Counted from the stretch's first letter, positions 1 through 8,046 are shown. The stretch: 64,000 nucleotides of DNA from DATLGB01 sp964242305 (GCA_964242305.1 CAXTBB010000022.1:1-64000), one strand, 5' to 3'. Translations and numbers: made by a program. Notes: generated by a model from the sequence alone, not told the origin.

Positions 1-570
1 GCTGCGGTGGCGGCCGTCCGCGGGTTCAATCCCGTCGGGTTCGCGGCGCCGCCCCCGCGCGCGCAGGCGCGGGCGGAGCTGGATCTCGCGGACGGACCCG
101 TGGTGCTGGTGTCCGGCGGCGGATGGGGCGTCGGCGATGTCGCCGGGGCGGCGGCGGCGGCGCGCGCGCACGGCGAGGTCCTCGTGCTGTGCGGGAGCAA
201 CGAAGCCCTGCTCGAGCGGATGCGCGACGAGCCGGGGGTGCGCGCGCTCGGGTTCACGAACCGGATGCCGGAGCTGATGGCCGCCTCGGACGTGCTGGTG
301 CACTCGACGGCGGGGCTGACCGTGCTAGAGGCGCTCATCTGCGGGTGCCGGGTGATCTCCTACGGCTGGGGACGCGGCCACATCCGCATCAACAACGCGG
401 CGTTCCAGCGCTTCGGGCTGGCGCAGGTGGCCGGGAACGCGGTGGAACTGGACCGGGCGATCCGGACCGCGCTGGACGCGCCCGGTGAACCGGATCGCTC
501 ATGGTTCGGGCTGCCGTGGGCTGCGGACGTCATCGTCGATCGCTTCCCGGTGCTCGAGCAGGCCGCCTGA
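1..570 (+). CDS. Glycosyltransferase, MurG/MGDG-synthase type, C-terminal part (5' end outside window)
   Basis: The reading frame is open from the first base, so the true start lies upstream and only about 189 C-terminal residues are seen. The visible part looks like the nucleotide-sugar-binding half of a GT28-like (MurG/diacylglycerol glycosyltransferase) GT-B enzyme. It begins with the glycine-rich strand VVLVSGGGWGVGDV, followed by GFTNRMPELMAASDVLVHSTAGLTVLEAL, the usual loop that contacts the sugar donor, read here in shortened form. It would act at the membrane on a lipid or cell-wall acceptor; the acceptor cannot be deduced. Its 3' end overlaps the convergent transporter gene by 72 nt. 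A neighbouring polysaccharide deacetylase supports an envelope role. Confidence 0.7.
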   Translation, partial: AAVAAVRGFNPVGFAAPPPRAQARAELDLADGPVVLVSGGGWGVGDVAGAAAAARAHGEVLVLCGSNEALLERMRDEPGVRALGFTNRMPELMAASDVLVHSTAGLTVLEALICGCRVISYGWGRGHIRINNAAFQRFGLAQVAGNAVELDRAIRTALDAPGEPDRSWFGLPWAADVIVDRFPVLEQAA

Positions 571-1362
571 CCGCGCCAGCCGCCACCCGCCGGCCGCCAC
601 CAGCACCAGGCCCGCGGCGACCAGGCCCGCGTCCGATCGCCAGTCCTCGCCGGCCACGATGGGTGCGAGCAGCACCGGCACCACGGTCTGACAGACGAGG
701 ACGAACGGCCCGACCCGGGTGGCCGGCCACCGTCCGATCGCCGTCATCTCGACACCCAGGGACCCGACCAGCGCCGCGACGCCGACGACGACCCACACCA
801 CGCCGATCAGGCTCCACGCATGGGCGAAGCGCTCCGCCGCCAGCGCCGCCAGGGCGTCGCCGGCCCCGGCCCCGAGGACGAGGAGCAGCGTGGGCGCGGT
901 CCGGAGGAGGAACGATGTCGCCAGCAGCGCGGCGAGGCTCGCCAACGCGATCGCCGCAGGTACGGTCGCGACGGGCTCGGGCTGAACGCCGCGGCCGGCC
1001 AGCGCCATGAACGTCACGCCCACCGCCACGACCACCGCCGCCATCAGGTCGCCCCGACTCGCCGGCTCGCCCAGGAAGCGTCCGCCGACCATGACGAGCG
1101 CGACCACCCCGAACGCCAGCGCCGGTTGCACGACGATCAACGGGGCGAGGCGCAGCGCGGCGACTTGAAGCGCCGCTGCGCCCGCCGCCAGCGCGATGCC
1201 GAGCAGCCAGCGCCTGCGGACCACCAGGCGTCGCAGCACGCCGGTCGCCCGGACGCTCGTGGCGACGGTGCGGGCCTCCAGGGCCTGCAGCAGGTAGGCG
1301 GTCTCGAAGAGCAGCGCGGCGGCGACCGCCAGCGCGAGGCCCGCTGGCAGAGTGTCATCCAT
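499..1362 (-). CDS. EamA/DMT-like multispanning membrane transporter
   Basis: This 287-residue protein is almost entirely hydrophobic, with about nine or ten predicted membrane segments in two halves. That is the size and texture of drug/metabolite transporter superfamily proteins. I chose the ATG at 1362 (MDDTLPAG); an in-frame extension further upstream is Ser/Arg-rich and reads through the deacetylase gene, so it is unlikely. The start codon shares the tetranucleotide CATG with the start of the divergent deacetylase gene. The C-terminal 24 codons overlap the end of the glycosyltransferase gene on the other strand. The substrate is unknown; an envelope-lipid or sugar-lipid cargo is only suggested by the neighbours. 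Confidence 0.6.
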   Translation of the reverse strand: MDDTLPAGLALAVAAALLFETAYLLQALEARTVATSVRATGVLRRLVVRRRWLLGIALAAGAAALQVAALRLAPLIVVQPALAFGVVALVMVGGRFLGEPASRGDLMAAVVVAVGVTFMALAGRGVQPEPVATVPAAIALASLAALLATSFLLRTAPTLLLVLGAGAGDALAALAAERFAHAWSLIGVVWVVVGVAALVGSLGVEMTAIGRWPATRVGPFVLVCQTVVPVLLAPIVAGEDWRSDAGLVAAGLVLVAAGGWRLARSGGLLEHREAIDDDVRSPRQPEP

Positions 1363-2023
1363 GCGCGCACCGCTCACGATCGCCGCGGCCGCGGCAAGTG
1401 CCTGGTCGGCGCCGGCGCTCGCGCCGGTGTGCCGGCCGGTGGCGGACGCGCTGGGCGTCGCCTGCCGGCTGCCCGGGAGCGACCAGGTGCGATTCACCTT
1501 CGACGACGGCCCCCACGCGCAGGGCACCCCGGCGGTGCTGGACCGGCTCGAGGCGGCGGGCGTCGTCGCGACGTTCTTCCTGGTCGGTGAGCAGGTCGAG
1601 CGCGACCGCGGCCTGGCCGGGGAGATCGCCGCCCGCGGCCACGAGATCGGCGTCCACGGTCATCGTCACCGCAACCTGCTCCGGATCGGCCTGCGCGGCG
1701 TCCGCCTCGACTTCGATCGCGCCCAGGCGACGATCGCGGACGCCACCGGCGTCGAGCCAGTCCTCTACCGGCCGCCGTTCGGCATCTTCAGTCTCGGGGC
1801 GCTGGCGGAGGCCCGCCGTCGCGGTTGGTCGCCGCTGCTGTGGTCGCACTGGGGCCGCGACTGGACCCGGCGGGCGACGCCGCAGAGCGTTGCGGCGCTC
1901 GTCGCGCGCGACCTCGGCCCGGGTGACGTCGTCCTGCTGCACGACAGCGATGCCTACAGCGCGCGCGGCTCGTGGCGCACCACGGTCGGGGCGCTGGCGC
2001 TGCTGCTGCCGGCTAGTCGCTGA
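1361..2023 (+). CDS. Polysaccharide deacetylase (NodB/CE4 family)
   Basis: The protein (220 aa from the ATG at 1361) carries the carbohydrate esterase 4 motifs in order: TFDDGP at residues 46-51 (catalytic and metal-binding Asp), H99-x3-H103 in the HGHRH segment (metal ligands), YRPPFG (active-site groove) and LLHDSD near the C terminus (catalytic His). Enzymes of this family remove N- or O-acetyl groups from peptidoglycan, chitin-like oligomers or xylan. A short hydrophobic Ala-rich N terminus could be a signal anchor. A GTG at 1352 is an in-frame alternative start. The start overlaps that of the divergent transporter, so promoter elements must lie inside that gene. Confidence 0.88.
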   Translation: MRAPLTIAAAAASAWSAPALAPVCRPVADALGVACRLPGSDQVRFTFDDGPHAQGTPAVLDRLEAAGVVATFFLVGEQVERDRGLAGEIAARGHEIGVHGHRHRNLLRIGLRGVRLDFDRAQATIADATGVEPVLYRPPFGIFSLGALAEARRRGWSPLLWSHWGRDWTRRATPQSVAALVARDLGPGDVVLLHDSDAYSARGSWRTTVGALALLLPASR

Positions 2024-3320
2024 CGCGCTCGCGCCATGCGGGCAGCGGCCTGCCGGTGGCCAGGCCGGCGGCGATCGCCGCCGAGACCGCCAGGAGCACC
2101 AGCACGATCGGGTGGCCGGTGAGCTCGTCTGATCTCGGCAGCGGCGCGACGAGCAGGAGGAGCAGCAGCGCCGACAGCGACCAGAAGCCGAGCCCCAGCC
2201 GCCGCCGGGCGACCGTCCCCCAGTCCTGGCTCCAGACCAGGGTCACGGGCAGGGCGACCACCATCGTGAGCACGGCGAGCGGAAACTCGTCGATGACCTG
2301 CTCCACCGAGCCGGCCGCCGCCAGGCACGCGACGATCACGCCGAGCAACGCGAGCGGGAACACCACGCGGCGGAGCATGTCCATGCGGGCGGCGAGCGAC
2401 ACGGGCGCGGCCACCGGCGCGTGGTCGCGCTCGCGGACGGAGGCGACGTAGCGGCGCACGCCTTCCTCGAAGCTCGTCGAGGCGGTCCAGCCGAGCTCGC
2501 GCGCCGCGCGGCTGCCGTCGACCTCGACGCCGCCGAAGTCGCCCGAGCGCCCTGGCGTGTACACGATCTCGGTGTCGCCGACGGCCGCGCACACCGTCTC
2601 GGCGACCCGCTTGATCGACACGTCCTCGCCCGACACGAGGTTGTACACGCGGTTCGCGGCGCACGGCTCCAGACCGCGGACGACGCCCGCGGCGAGGTCC
2701 TCGACGTACACGAACCGGCGCGTCTGCAGGCCGTCGCCCGCGATCGTCAGCGGCTCCCCGGCGAGCGCGCGGCCGACCATCGCCGGCACGACGGCGGCGG
2801 GGCGGGCGCGCGGCCCGTACGGGATGCCGAAGCGCAGGATCGTGTACTCGAGGCCAAAGAGCTCCGCGTAGGAGCGGCAGTAGAGCTCGCCCGCGAGCTT
2901 GGTCGCCGTGTACAGGTGCCCGGGGTGTCGCAACGGCGTGTCCTCGTCGACTGCCGTCAGCTCCGTGTCGGAGTAGACCCAGATGGTGGACGCGTACACC
3001 ACGCGTCCGACGCCGGCCCGCCGGGCGGCCTCCAGCAGCGAGGCGGTGCCGCTCACGTTCACGCGATCGGCGCCGAGCGGGTCGTCGCGGACCTGGTCGA
3101 CGTCGGCCGCGGCCGCCAGGTGCGCGACCGCCGAGCACGACGCGAGCGCCGCGGTCAGCTTCTCGGTGTCGCCCAGGTCCCCGATGACGGTGTCGACGCC
3201 GGTGTGCCAGCGCGACGGATGCAGGTCGTAGATGACCGGTTCGTGACCCGCGCGGGTGAGCGCGTCGACGACGTGCGAGCCGATGAAGCCGGCCCCGCCG
3301 GTGACCAGGACGCGGCCCAT
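2013..3320 (-). CDS. NAD-dependent sugar epimerase/dehydratase with fused C-terminal membrane domain
   Basis: Residues 1-310 form an extended short-chain dehydrogenase: the NAD-binding VTGGAGFIGSH is at the start, and the active-site region reads YASTIWVYS, followed by YTATKLAGE, the Tyr-x3-Lys catalytic pair. This fits UDP-glucose 4-epimerase-like or dTDP-glucose dehydratase-like enzymes. The C-terminal 120 residues are unusual: they hold about four hydrophobic segments (starting MDMLRRVVFPLALLGVIVAC), so the enzyme is probably membrane-anchored. The ATG at 3320 shares one base with the stop of the aminotransferase upstream (TGATG), implying translational coupling. The pair probably makes an amino or deoxy sugar. 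The 3' end overlaps the deacetylase gene by 11 nt. Confidence 0.8.
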   Translation of the reverse strand: MGRVLVTGGAGFIGSHVVDALTRAGHEPVIYDLHPSRWHTGVDTVIGDLGDTEKLTAALASCSAVAHLAAAADVDQVRDDPLGADRVNVSGTASLLEAARRAGVGRVVYASTIWVYSDTELTAVDEDTPLRHPGHLYTATKLAGELYCRSYAELFGLEYTILRFGIPYGPRARPAAVVPAMVGRALAGEPLTIAGDGLQTRRFVYVEDLAAGVVRGLEPCAANRVYNLVSGEDVSIKRVAETVCAAVGDTEIVYTPGRSGDFGGVEVDGSRAARELGWTASTSFEEGVRRYVASVRERDHAPVAAPVSLAARMDMLRRVVFPLALLGVIVACLAAAGSVEQVIDEFPLAVLTMVVALPVTLVWSQDWGTVARRRLGLGFWSLSALLLLLLVAPLPRSDELTGHPIVLVLLAVSAAIAAGLATGRPLPAWRERVSD

Positions 3321-4321
3321 CAGTCCGCGACCGGCCGGTAGTAGAGCGGTTCGCACCAGTGGTGCTCGGCCACCCAGTCCGTGTTGGGCAGCACGTCTGC
3401 CGTTCCCATGATCCGGTGGCACGGTTGGTCGTAGACCTTCCCGGTGGAGCGATCGATCGGGGAGAAGACGATGTACTTGTAGAGGCCGGACGTCATGCCG
3501 TCGGGCAGCTCGAGCCGATCGGGGTGGAGCGGGTCGAGCACCTCGCGCGCGACGTCGTTCTTCCATTTCACGATCTGCGGCAGCCGCTCGGTCTGGATCA
3601 GGGCGAGCGCCGCGGTGAACTCGCTCATCCGGAAGTTCAGCCCCTCGACGGCGTAGTCGGGCTTGCCGTAGTCGCGGAACGCCCGCGCGTGCGCGAGCAC
3701 CTCGTCGCGCGAGGACACGAGCACGCCGCCCTCGCCGGTCGAGACCGTCTTGGTCGCGTAGAACGAGTAGACGCCCGCGTCGCCGTACGTGCCGGCACGG
3801 CGGCCGTCCCAGTCGGCACCGTGCGCGTGCGCGCAGTCTTCGAGCAGGAAGATGTCGTTGCCCCGGCAGTAGTCGGCGATCCGCTGGGAGTCGAAGGCGA
3901 TGTGACCGCCGATGTGCACGAGGATGGCCGCGGCGGGCCTGGTTCGCTCCGCCGCCGCCTCGAAGGCCTCGAACGAGACGCACAGGTCGCCTCGGCCGCA
4001 GTCCACGAACACCGGTTCGCCCCCGGCGCGAAGGATCGCCAGCGGGGTGGCCATGAAGGTGTTCGAGGGACACAGGACGGGTCTGCCGGCCACGCCGGCG
4101 AAGTCCAGGGCGGCCAGCGCGCCGCCGGCCCACCCACTCAGCGCGACCGCGCCCACGCCGTTGTGCGCGGCCCAGGCGCTCTCGAAGGCCGCGTTCATCG
4201 GACCGTGCGACCACTGGCCGGAGTCGATGACCTCGTCCCACAACTCGTGCAGCCGTTCGCGGTCGCGCGGATCGAAGCCGATCGCGAAACGATCGAAGGC
4301 GGGTGCCTGGACGTCGGTCAT
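3320..4321 (-). CDS. DegT/DnrJ/EryC1/StrS family PLP-dependent sugar aminotransferase
   Basis: The 333-residue protein has the fold-type I aminotransferase pattern of the DegT family: the cofactor-contact segment SNTFMATPLAI, the acidic LLEDCAHAHGA, and the Schiff-base lysine K191 in SFYATKTVSTGEGG. These enzymes transaminate keto-sugar nucleotides (for example 4-keto-6-deoxy sugars) using glutamate or glutamine. The start ATG at 4321 follows a 30-nt gap after the desaturase gene. The stop overlaps the epimerase start by one base, so the two are almost certainly co-translated and likely form a nucleotide-sugar modification step. The exact sugar cannot be told. Confidence 0.85.
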   Translation of the reverse strand: MTDVQAPAFDRFAIGFDPRDRERLHELWDEVIDSGQWSHGPMNAAFESAWAAHNGVGAVALSGWAGGALAALDFAGVAGRPVLCPSNTFMATPLAILRAGGEPVFVDCGRGDLCVSFEAFEAAAERTRPAAAILVHIGGHIAFDSQRIADYCRGNDIFLLEDCAHAHGADWDGRRAGTYGDAGVYSFYATKTVSTGEGGVLVSSRDEVLAHARAFRDYGKPDYAVEGLNFRMSEFTAALALIQTERLPQIVKWKNDVAREVLDPLHPDRLELPDGMTSGLYKYIVFSPIDRSTGKVYDQPCHRIMGTADVLPNTDWVAEHHWCEPLYYRPVAD

Positions 4322-4351
4322 GTGCGGCGCGACCCTATCCGAGCCATCCGG

Positions 4352-5278
4352 TCACGTCGCGGATCTGTCCGCTCGCCGCTCGGGTGACACGCGCACGACG
4401 TCCCAGGCGAGACCGGCGCGTTCGAGTCCGCCGATGAACGCCGCCGCGGGATCCAGCTGCCGCCGCTCGAGTCCGTGCGCCGCCGAGGTCGGGAAGGCGT
4501 GGTGGTTGTTGTGCCACGCCTCGCCGAAGCTCAACGGCGCCAGCCAGGCGAGGTTGCGCGACTCGTCCTTGGTCTCGTAGGCGCGGCGGCCGAACACGTG
4601 GCACAGCGAGTTGATCGAGAACGTCACGTGGTGCAGCACGAGCATGCGGACGGCGCCACCCCACAGCAGCCCGCTGAGACCGGCGGCGACGCTGCCGCCG
4701 ATCGCGGCGCCGATCCCGAAGGGGAGCGCGAGCCCGAGCGCCACCCAGAGCAGGAACGCGCCGTCGACGAAGACGATCAGCCGGTCGCGGAGGAGATCGG
4801 GGGCGTAGCGCGCCGGATCGGCCACGCCGGGCTGGAACACCCAGCCGAGATGCGCGTGCCAGAGGCCGCGCAGCGCACCGCTCCAGCCGCTCCCGTGACC
4901 GACGTGCGGGCTGTGGGGATCCCCGTCCTGATCGGCGAACGCATGGTGCTTGCGGTGATTGGCGACCCACTCGATCACGGGACCCTCGACCGCCGCAGAC
5001 CCCATGATCGCCAGCGCGCCGCGGATCGCCGGCTTCGTCTTGAACGACCGGTGGGTGAGGAGGCGGTGGAAGCCCACCGTCACGCCGAGCCCGCAGAGGC
5101 AGTACGTGACGAGGAAGGCGGCGACATCGGACCAGCCCAGACCGTGCCCGGCGGCATGGACGATGCCGAAACCGAGCGCGAGGACCGGGAGCACGGTGAC
5201 GACCAGCGTGGCCGCCCGGTCCACGCGCTCCGTGCCCGAGACGACGAGGGGATCAGGGGAGGCGTGCTCGACGGCCAC
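4352..5278 (-). CDS. Acyl-CoA/acyl-lipid delta-9-type fatty acid desaturase
   Basis: This 308-residue membrane protein has the three histidine boxes that bind the di-iron centre of integral-membrane desaturases: HRLLTH at residues 71-76, HRKHH at 108-112 and HNNHH near residue 258. The hydrophobic segments are placed around them as in the stearoyl-CoA desaturase family. It would insert a cis double bond into saturated acyl chains and so tune membrane fluidity. The electron donor is not encoded nearby. It lies 30 nt upstream of the aminotransferase on the same strand, so it may share a transcript with the sugar genes. Confidence 0.9.
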   Translation of the reverse strand: MAVEHASPDPLVVSGTERVDRAATLVVTVLPVLALGFGIVHAAGHGLGWSDVAAFLVTYCLCGLGVTVGFHRLLTHRSFKTKPAIRGALAIMGSAAVEGPVIEWVANHRKHHAFADQDGDPHSPHVGHGSGWSGALRGLWHAHLGWVFQPGVADPARYAPDLLRDRLIVFVDGAFLLWVALGLALPFGIGAAIGGSVAAGLSGLLWGGAVRMLVLHHVTFSINSLCHVFGRRAYETKDESRNLAWLAPLSFGEAWHNNHHAFPTSAAHGLERRQLDPAAAFIGGLERAGLAWDVVRVSPERRADRSAT

Positions 5279-5342
5279 GCTCTGACTGTACGTCCGTGCG
5301 GCCGGTGGCCCGCCGCCTCGGTTGCTTCCGGTCAGTTTGCGT

Positions 5343-5786
5343 TCAGCTTGCCGAGAGCCGCTCGGCGAGTTCGATGATCAGGCCCTCGGGACCGCGGAGA
5401 TAGACGAGCCGCCAGGAATCCTCCCACTGCTGCACCTCGCCGACCGGTTCGAAGCCATCGGCCCGCACCCTCTCGACGGTCGCGTCGACGTCCCCGATCT
5501 CGAGGCAGATGTGCCGGTAGCCCAGCCGGTTCGGCGGGAAGCGGGACGGCCCGTCGGGATCGGCGGGCTCGTGGTACTTGATGAGCTCGAGCTTGCCGGT
5601 GCCGTCCGGCGTCCGCATCATCTGGACGTCGTTGCGGATGCCGTCGAGCCCGTTGATCCGGTCGACCACCTCGCCTTCGACCGAACTCCGCCCCTCGCGC
5701 TCGAACCCCAGCGCGGCGAAGAAGGCCGACACGGCCTCGAGGTCTTCGACGACCACGCCCAGGTGATCGAATCGCAGCGTCCCCAT
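5343..5786 (-). CDS. VOC-family (glyoxalase/bleomycin resistance/dioxygenase) protein
   Basis: A single-subunit vicinal-oxygen-chelate protein of 147 residues is seen, with two beta-alpha-beta3 modules. The first starts FDHLGVVVEDLEAVSAFF and the second GYRHICLEIGDVDATVERV, ending GPEGLIIELAERL. The metal-ligand positions (His in FDHLG, His in YRHICLE, Glu in IIELAE) are retained. Family members include glyoxalase I, methylmalonyl-CoA epimerase and antibiotic-binding proteins; the substrate cannot be assigned. It is divergent from the cupin gene, with a 58-nt gap between the two starts. Confidence 0.8.
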   Translation of the reverse strand: MGTLRFDHLGVVVEDLEAVSAFFAALGFEREGRSSVEGEVVDRINGLDGIRNDVQMMRTPDGTGKLELIKYHEPADPDGPSRFPPNRLGYRHICLEIGDVDATVERVRADGFEPVGEVQQWEDSWRLVYLRGPEGLIIELAERLSAS

Positions 5787-5844
5787 ACGTCGGCCACAGG
5801 ATGCAGGATCAGCCGGCGCCGTGCCGAGCTAGATTGCCGCGTCC

Positions 5845-6345
5845 ATGAGCGAGGTGATGAGGATCACGCCAACGGAGTCGATCGCGATCCGCTCGAGCGA
5901 CCGCGAGGCGCTGGTGGTCGAGGCGACCTACTTCCCCGGCAAGCCACCGCCCAAGCACTTTCATCCCGAGCAGGACGAGCACTTCGAGATCCTGGAGGGC
6001 GAGGTGCGCGTCAACCTCGCGGGCGAGACGCACACCTACACGACGGGCGACGCCTTCGACGTCCCGCGCGGGGTCGTCCACACCTTCTGGAACCCCGGCG
6101 ACCGCCCCGCCCGGGTCACGTGGACCACCTCCCCCGGCGGCCGGACCGAGGCGTGGTTCCGGGCCATCAACCGGCTCCAGGAAGAGGGGCGGGTCGGCAA
6201 GGACGGCATGCCGAGCCCGCTCGCCTTCGGGGTCCTGCTGACGGAGTACCGCGACACGTTCCGCCTCGCCGGCCCGGACTGGCTCCTGCGGCCGGCCCTG
6301 GCCGCGCTGGCGACCGTCGGCCGCCGCCGCGGGTATCGACCCTAG
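5845..6345 (+). CDS. Cupin-domain protein
   Basis: The 166-residue product contains a single cupin barrel. Motif 1 reads KHFHPEQDEHFEILEGEVRV (the His, His and Glu metal ligands) and motif 2 reads FDVPRGVVHTFWN (the last His ligand). A C-terminal helical tail of about 60 residues follows, with the end GRRRGYRP being basic. Such proteins are dioxygenases, isomerases or simple ligand-binding proteins; the reaction is unknown. The ATG at 5845 is the first good start. The gene ends 30 nt before a perfect inverted repeat that could terminate transcription. Confidence 0.8.
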   Translation: MSEVMRITPTESIAIRSSDREALVVEATYFPGKPPPKHFHPEQDEHFEILEGEVRVNLAGETHTYTTGDAFDVPRGVVHTFWNPGDRPARVTWTTSPGGRTEAWFRAINRLQEEGRVGKDGMPSPLAFGVLLTEYRDTFRLAGPDWLLRPALAALATVGRRRGYRP

Positions 6346-6375
6346 CCGCCAGCCCGAGACGTGTGGCGCCCACGA

Positions 6376-6402
6376 GGCGCGTCGCTCACAGAGCGACGCG
6401 CC
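6376..6402. terminator. Perfect 11-bp hairpin between convergent genes (likely bidirectional terminator)
   Basis: The arms GGCGCGTCGCT and AGCGACGCGCC are fully complementary around a 5-nt loop. The hairpin sits between the 3' ends of the cupin gene (+) and the secreted-protein gene (-). No T-run follows in either direction, which is common for terminators in GC-rich actinobacteria, so the terminator role is inference from position and stem strength. Confidence 0.55.
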
Positions 6403-6421
6403 GTCAAGTCCCGGGCCGGCC

Positions 6422-7237
6422 CTAGTGCGGCAGCGACGGCAGCGGCGGCAGCTTGGCCTCCGCCGGCACGACCAGCTTGGCTCGCTTCGGCGCCGCCTTC
6501 TTGCCGCTTGCGCGTCGGCGCATGGTGCGGATCTCCGCGCGCTGGGCGCTCTTGCTCAACGTGGTGGGGTTCATCGTTCCGACCGCCACCGGCTGGTACT
6601 TGCCGGTGCAGCTGAACGACTGCAGGAGCGCGCCCGTCGTTGCCGTCCCCGGGTTGGTGAGGGACTCCTTTCCGGCTCCGAAGGAACCCGAGAGCCCGAG
6701 CGCAGTCTCCCCGAGCTCGACCGTCCCGTACAGAGCGGCCCGCGGGAGCGTCCCCATAGGCAACGCGTAGCCGTCGGTGTTCCCGCTCGGGCCGCCGATG
6801 CTGCCGTCGATTCCACCGAAGTTGGCTTCGACCCCGTGCCAGATGCCGATGAGCTTGGCGAAGGCCGTCTTGGGACCTGTGTCGCTCGCGAACCAGTCGA
6901 TCGTGCCGTCGATGTGCCCACGCGGCGTGCCGTCGGTCGGGCTCGTGAGGTAGAGCTCGTGCACGTAGAAGTCGGCCAAGCCGTCGAAGCGCGGGTCACT
7001 GGACGTCGTCATGCTCGATGGGGCCTGATAGTGGATGAGGGACTCCGTGTAGCCGCCGTCGGTCCCCGTGCAGGTCCGCTGGGCCTCGCTGATGAGGGCA
7101 CCACTGAAGAACGAGCCCACCTCTGTGGTCTGGGGCGTGCCCGGCCCGGCCGCCGCCAACGCGATCGCCGTGATCGCCCCCACCGTCGCCACAACGCTCC
7201 CGCCGACAACCGCAAACCTTCTCCCGCGCCTATGCAC
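6422..7237 (-). CDS. Putative secreted/anchored protein of unknown function
   Basis: I do not recognise this 271-residue protein. The N terminus has basic residues followed by one hydrophobic stretch (VVGGSVVATVGAITAIALAA), so it is likely exported or membrane-anchored. The body is rich in Gly, Thr and Ser with few charges, including repeated short Gly motifs (FGGIDGSIGGPSGNTDGY). Two cysteines (QRTCTG and FSCTGK) could form a disulfide. The last 60 residues are basic and then Pro-rich, ending LPPLPSLPH. The start is a GTG at 7237. The gene lies between a hairpin and the tmRNA gene; no operon partner is evident. Confidence 0.6.
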   Translation of the reverse strand: MHRRGRRFAVVGGSVVATVGAITAIALAAAGPGTPQTTEVGSFFSGALISEAQRTCTGTDGGYTESLIHYQAPSSMTTSSDPRFDGLADFYVHELYLTSPTDGTPRGHIDGTIDWFASDTGPKTAFAKLIGIWHGVEANFGGIDGSIGGPSGNTDGYALPMGTLPRAALYGTVELGETALGLSGSFGAGKESLTNPGTATTGALLQSFSCTGKYQPVAVGTMNPTTLSKSAQRAEIRTMRRRASGKKAAPKRAKLVVPAEAKLPPLPSLPH

Positions 7238-7350
7238 CGCTGCTCCCGTCTATCGGACTACTTTCTGGAGGCAGGGTTCCCCCGTTCGCACCCGCCGAAA
7301 CCACCCCCGCCCACGGGGTGTAGACGGGGCTTCGACCTTCGTGAAAATGA

Positions 7351-7714
7351 TGGAGACGGCGGGAATTGAACCCGCGTCCGCAACCGCGTCTGAATGGCTT
7401 CTACGAGCGTAGTCAGGCCTCTGTATCTCGCCTCCGGGTCGCCTTGCCTGACCGGGTTGCCGAAGGCCAGCCCCCTGAGATGTCCCCGGATCGGCGAGGG
7501 CGGGCCTCACCGGGTGAGCCTGCTCGTTGACCCCGGACATCCCCACCGCAGGCTGTGGGGGCCGAGGACTCACTGGCTAGTTCTACCTAGGCAGCGAGCT
7601 GGAAGTCGTGAGACTCCGCACTTGTTTGTTCCCGGATCATTTAACGAGGCCAACCGGGGTCCTCGGCTCGCAACCACCCAAACGGAACCGGCCACGTCGA
7701 AGCCTGTCGTCCCC
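7351..7714 (-). ncRNA. ssrA: tmRNA (transfer-messenger RNA)
   Basis: The minus strand starts GGGGACGACAGGCTTCGACG, the typical 5' end of tmRNA, and ends with the T-arm GGACGCGGGTTCAATTCCCG and CCGTCTCCA. The first seven bases GGGGACG pair with the terminal CGTCTCC to form the acceptor stem (one G-U pair). The CCA tail is not encoded (TCA follows). An internal short reading frame encodes a proteolysis tag ending LAA. The RNA rescues stalled ribosomes together with SmpB, whose gene lies about 14 kb away in this window. The length is 364 nt, normal for one-piece tmRNA. Confidence 0.95.
7587..7619 (-). other. ssrA: tmRNA tag-peptide reading frame (AESHDFQLAA)
   Basis: Within the tmRNA, the frame GCG GAG TCT ... 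GCT GCC TAG encodes AESHDFQLAA followed by a stop. The resume codon GCG is preceded by AGT, as in other tmRNAs, and the LAA end is the usual ClpXP recognition signal. The choice of GCG as resume codon is inference from alignment to known tags. Confidence 0.8.
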
Positions 7715-7734
7715 GGGTGTTCCTTACCCGTGGC

Positions 7735-7740
7735 ATTCTA
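7735..7740 (-). promoter_or_regulatory. Possible -10 box of the ssrA promoter
   Basis: TAGAAT on the minus strand lies 20 nt upstream of the mature tmRNA 5' end, leaving a short leader for RNase P processing. No convincing -35 element is seen at 16-18 bp, so this is tentative. Confidence 0.3.
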
Positions 7741-7746
7741 GACCAC

Positions 7747-8016
7747 ATGTGCCGAAACATCCGCCAGCTCCACAACTTCGAGCCGCCGGCCACCTCGGAT
7801 GAGGTGCAGGCGGCCGCCCTGCAGTACGTGCGCAAGATCAGCGGGACGACGAAGCCGTCGCAGGCCAACCAGGAGGCGTTCGACCGTGCGGTGCACGAGG
7901 TCGCGCACGCCAGCCGGCACCTGCTCGACGCCCTGGTCACGAACGCGCCGCCGAAGGACCGCGAGATCGAAGCCGCGAAGGCCCGCGCGCGGGCCCAGAA
8001 GCGCTACGCCGCGTAA
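7747..8016 (+). CDS. DUF2277 family protein
   Basis: The 89-residue protein beginning MCRNIRQLHNFEPPATSDEV matches what I know of the DUF2277 family: the MCRNIR start, the PPAT turn, the helix around ALQYVRKISG and the tail PPKDREIEAAKARARAQ. The function is unknown; family members are small, soluble, helical proteins found in actinobacteria and proteobacteria. The ATG at 7747 is fixed by the conserved N terminus and lies only 32 nt from the divergent tmRNA 5' end, so promoters for the two must overlap. Confidence 0.85.
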   Translation: MCRNIRQLHNFEPPATSDEVQAAALQYVRKISGTTKPSQANQEAFDRAVHEVAHASRHLLDALVTNAPPKDREIEAAKARARAQKRYAA

Positions 8017-8046
8017 CGGGCGCCCACATGAGGTAGACACCGTCCC

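Noticed and set aside
7351..7430. A tRNA gene, suggested by GGGTTCAATTCCCG
   Set aside because: The T-arm belongs to the tmRNA; the acceptor pairs with a 5' end 360 nt away and there is no anticodon arm of tRNA type.
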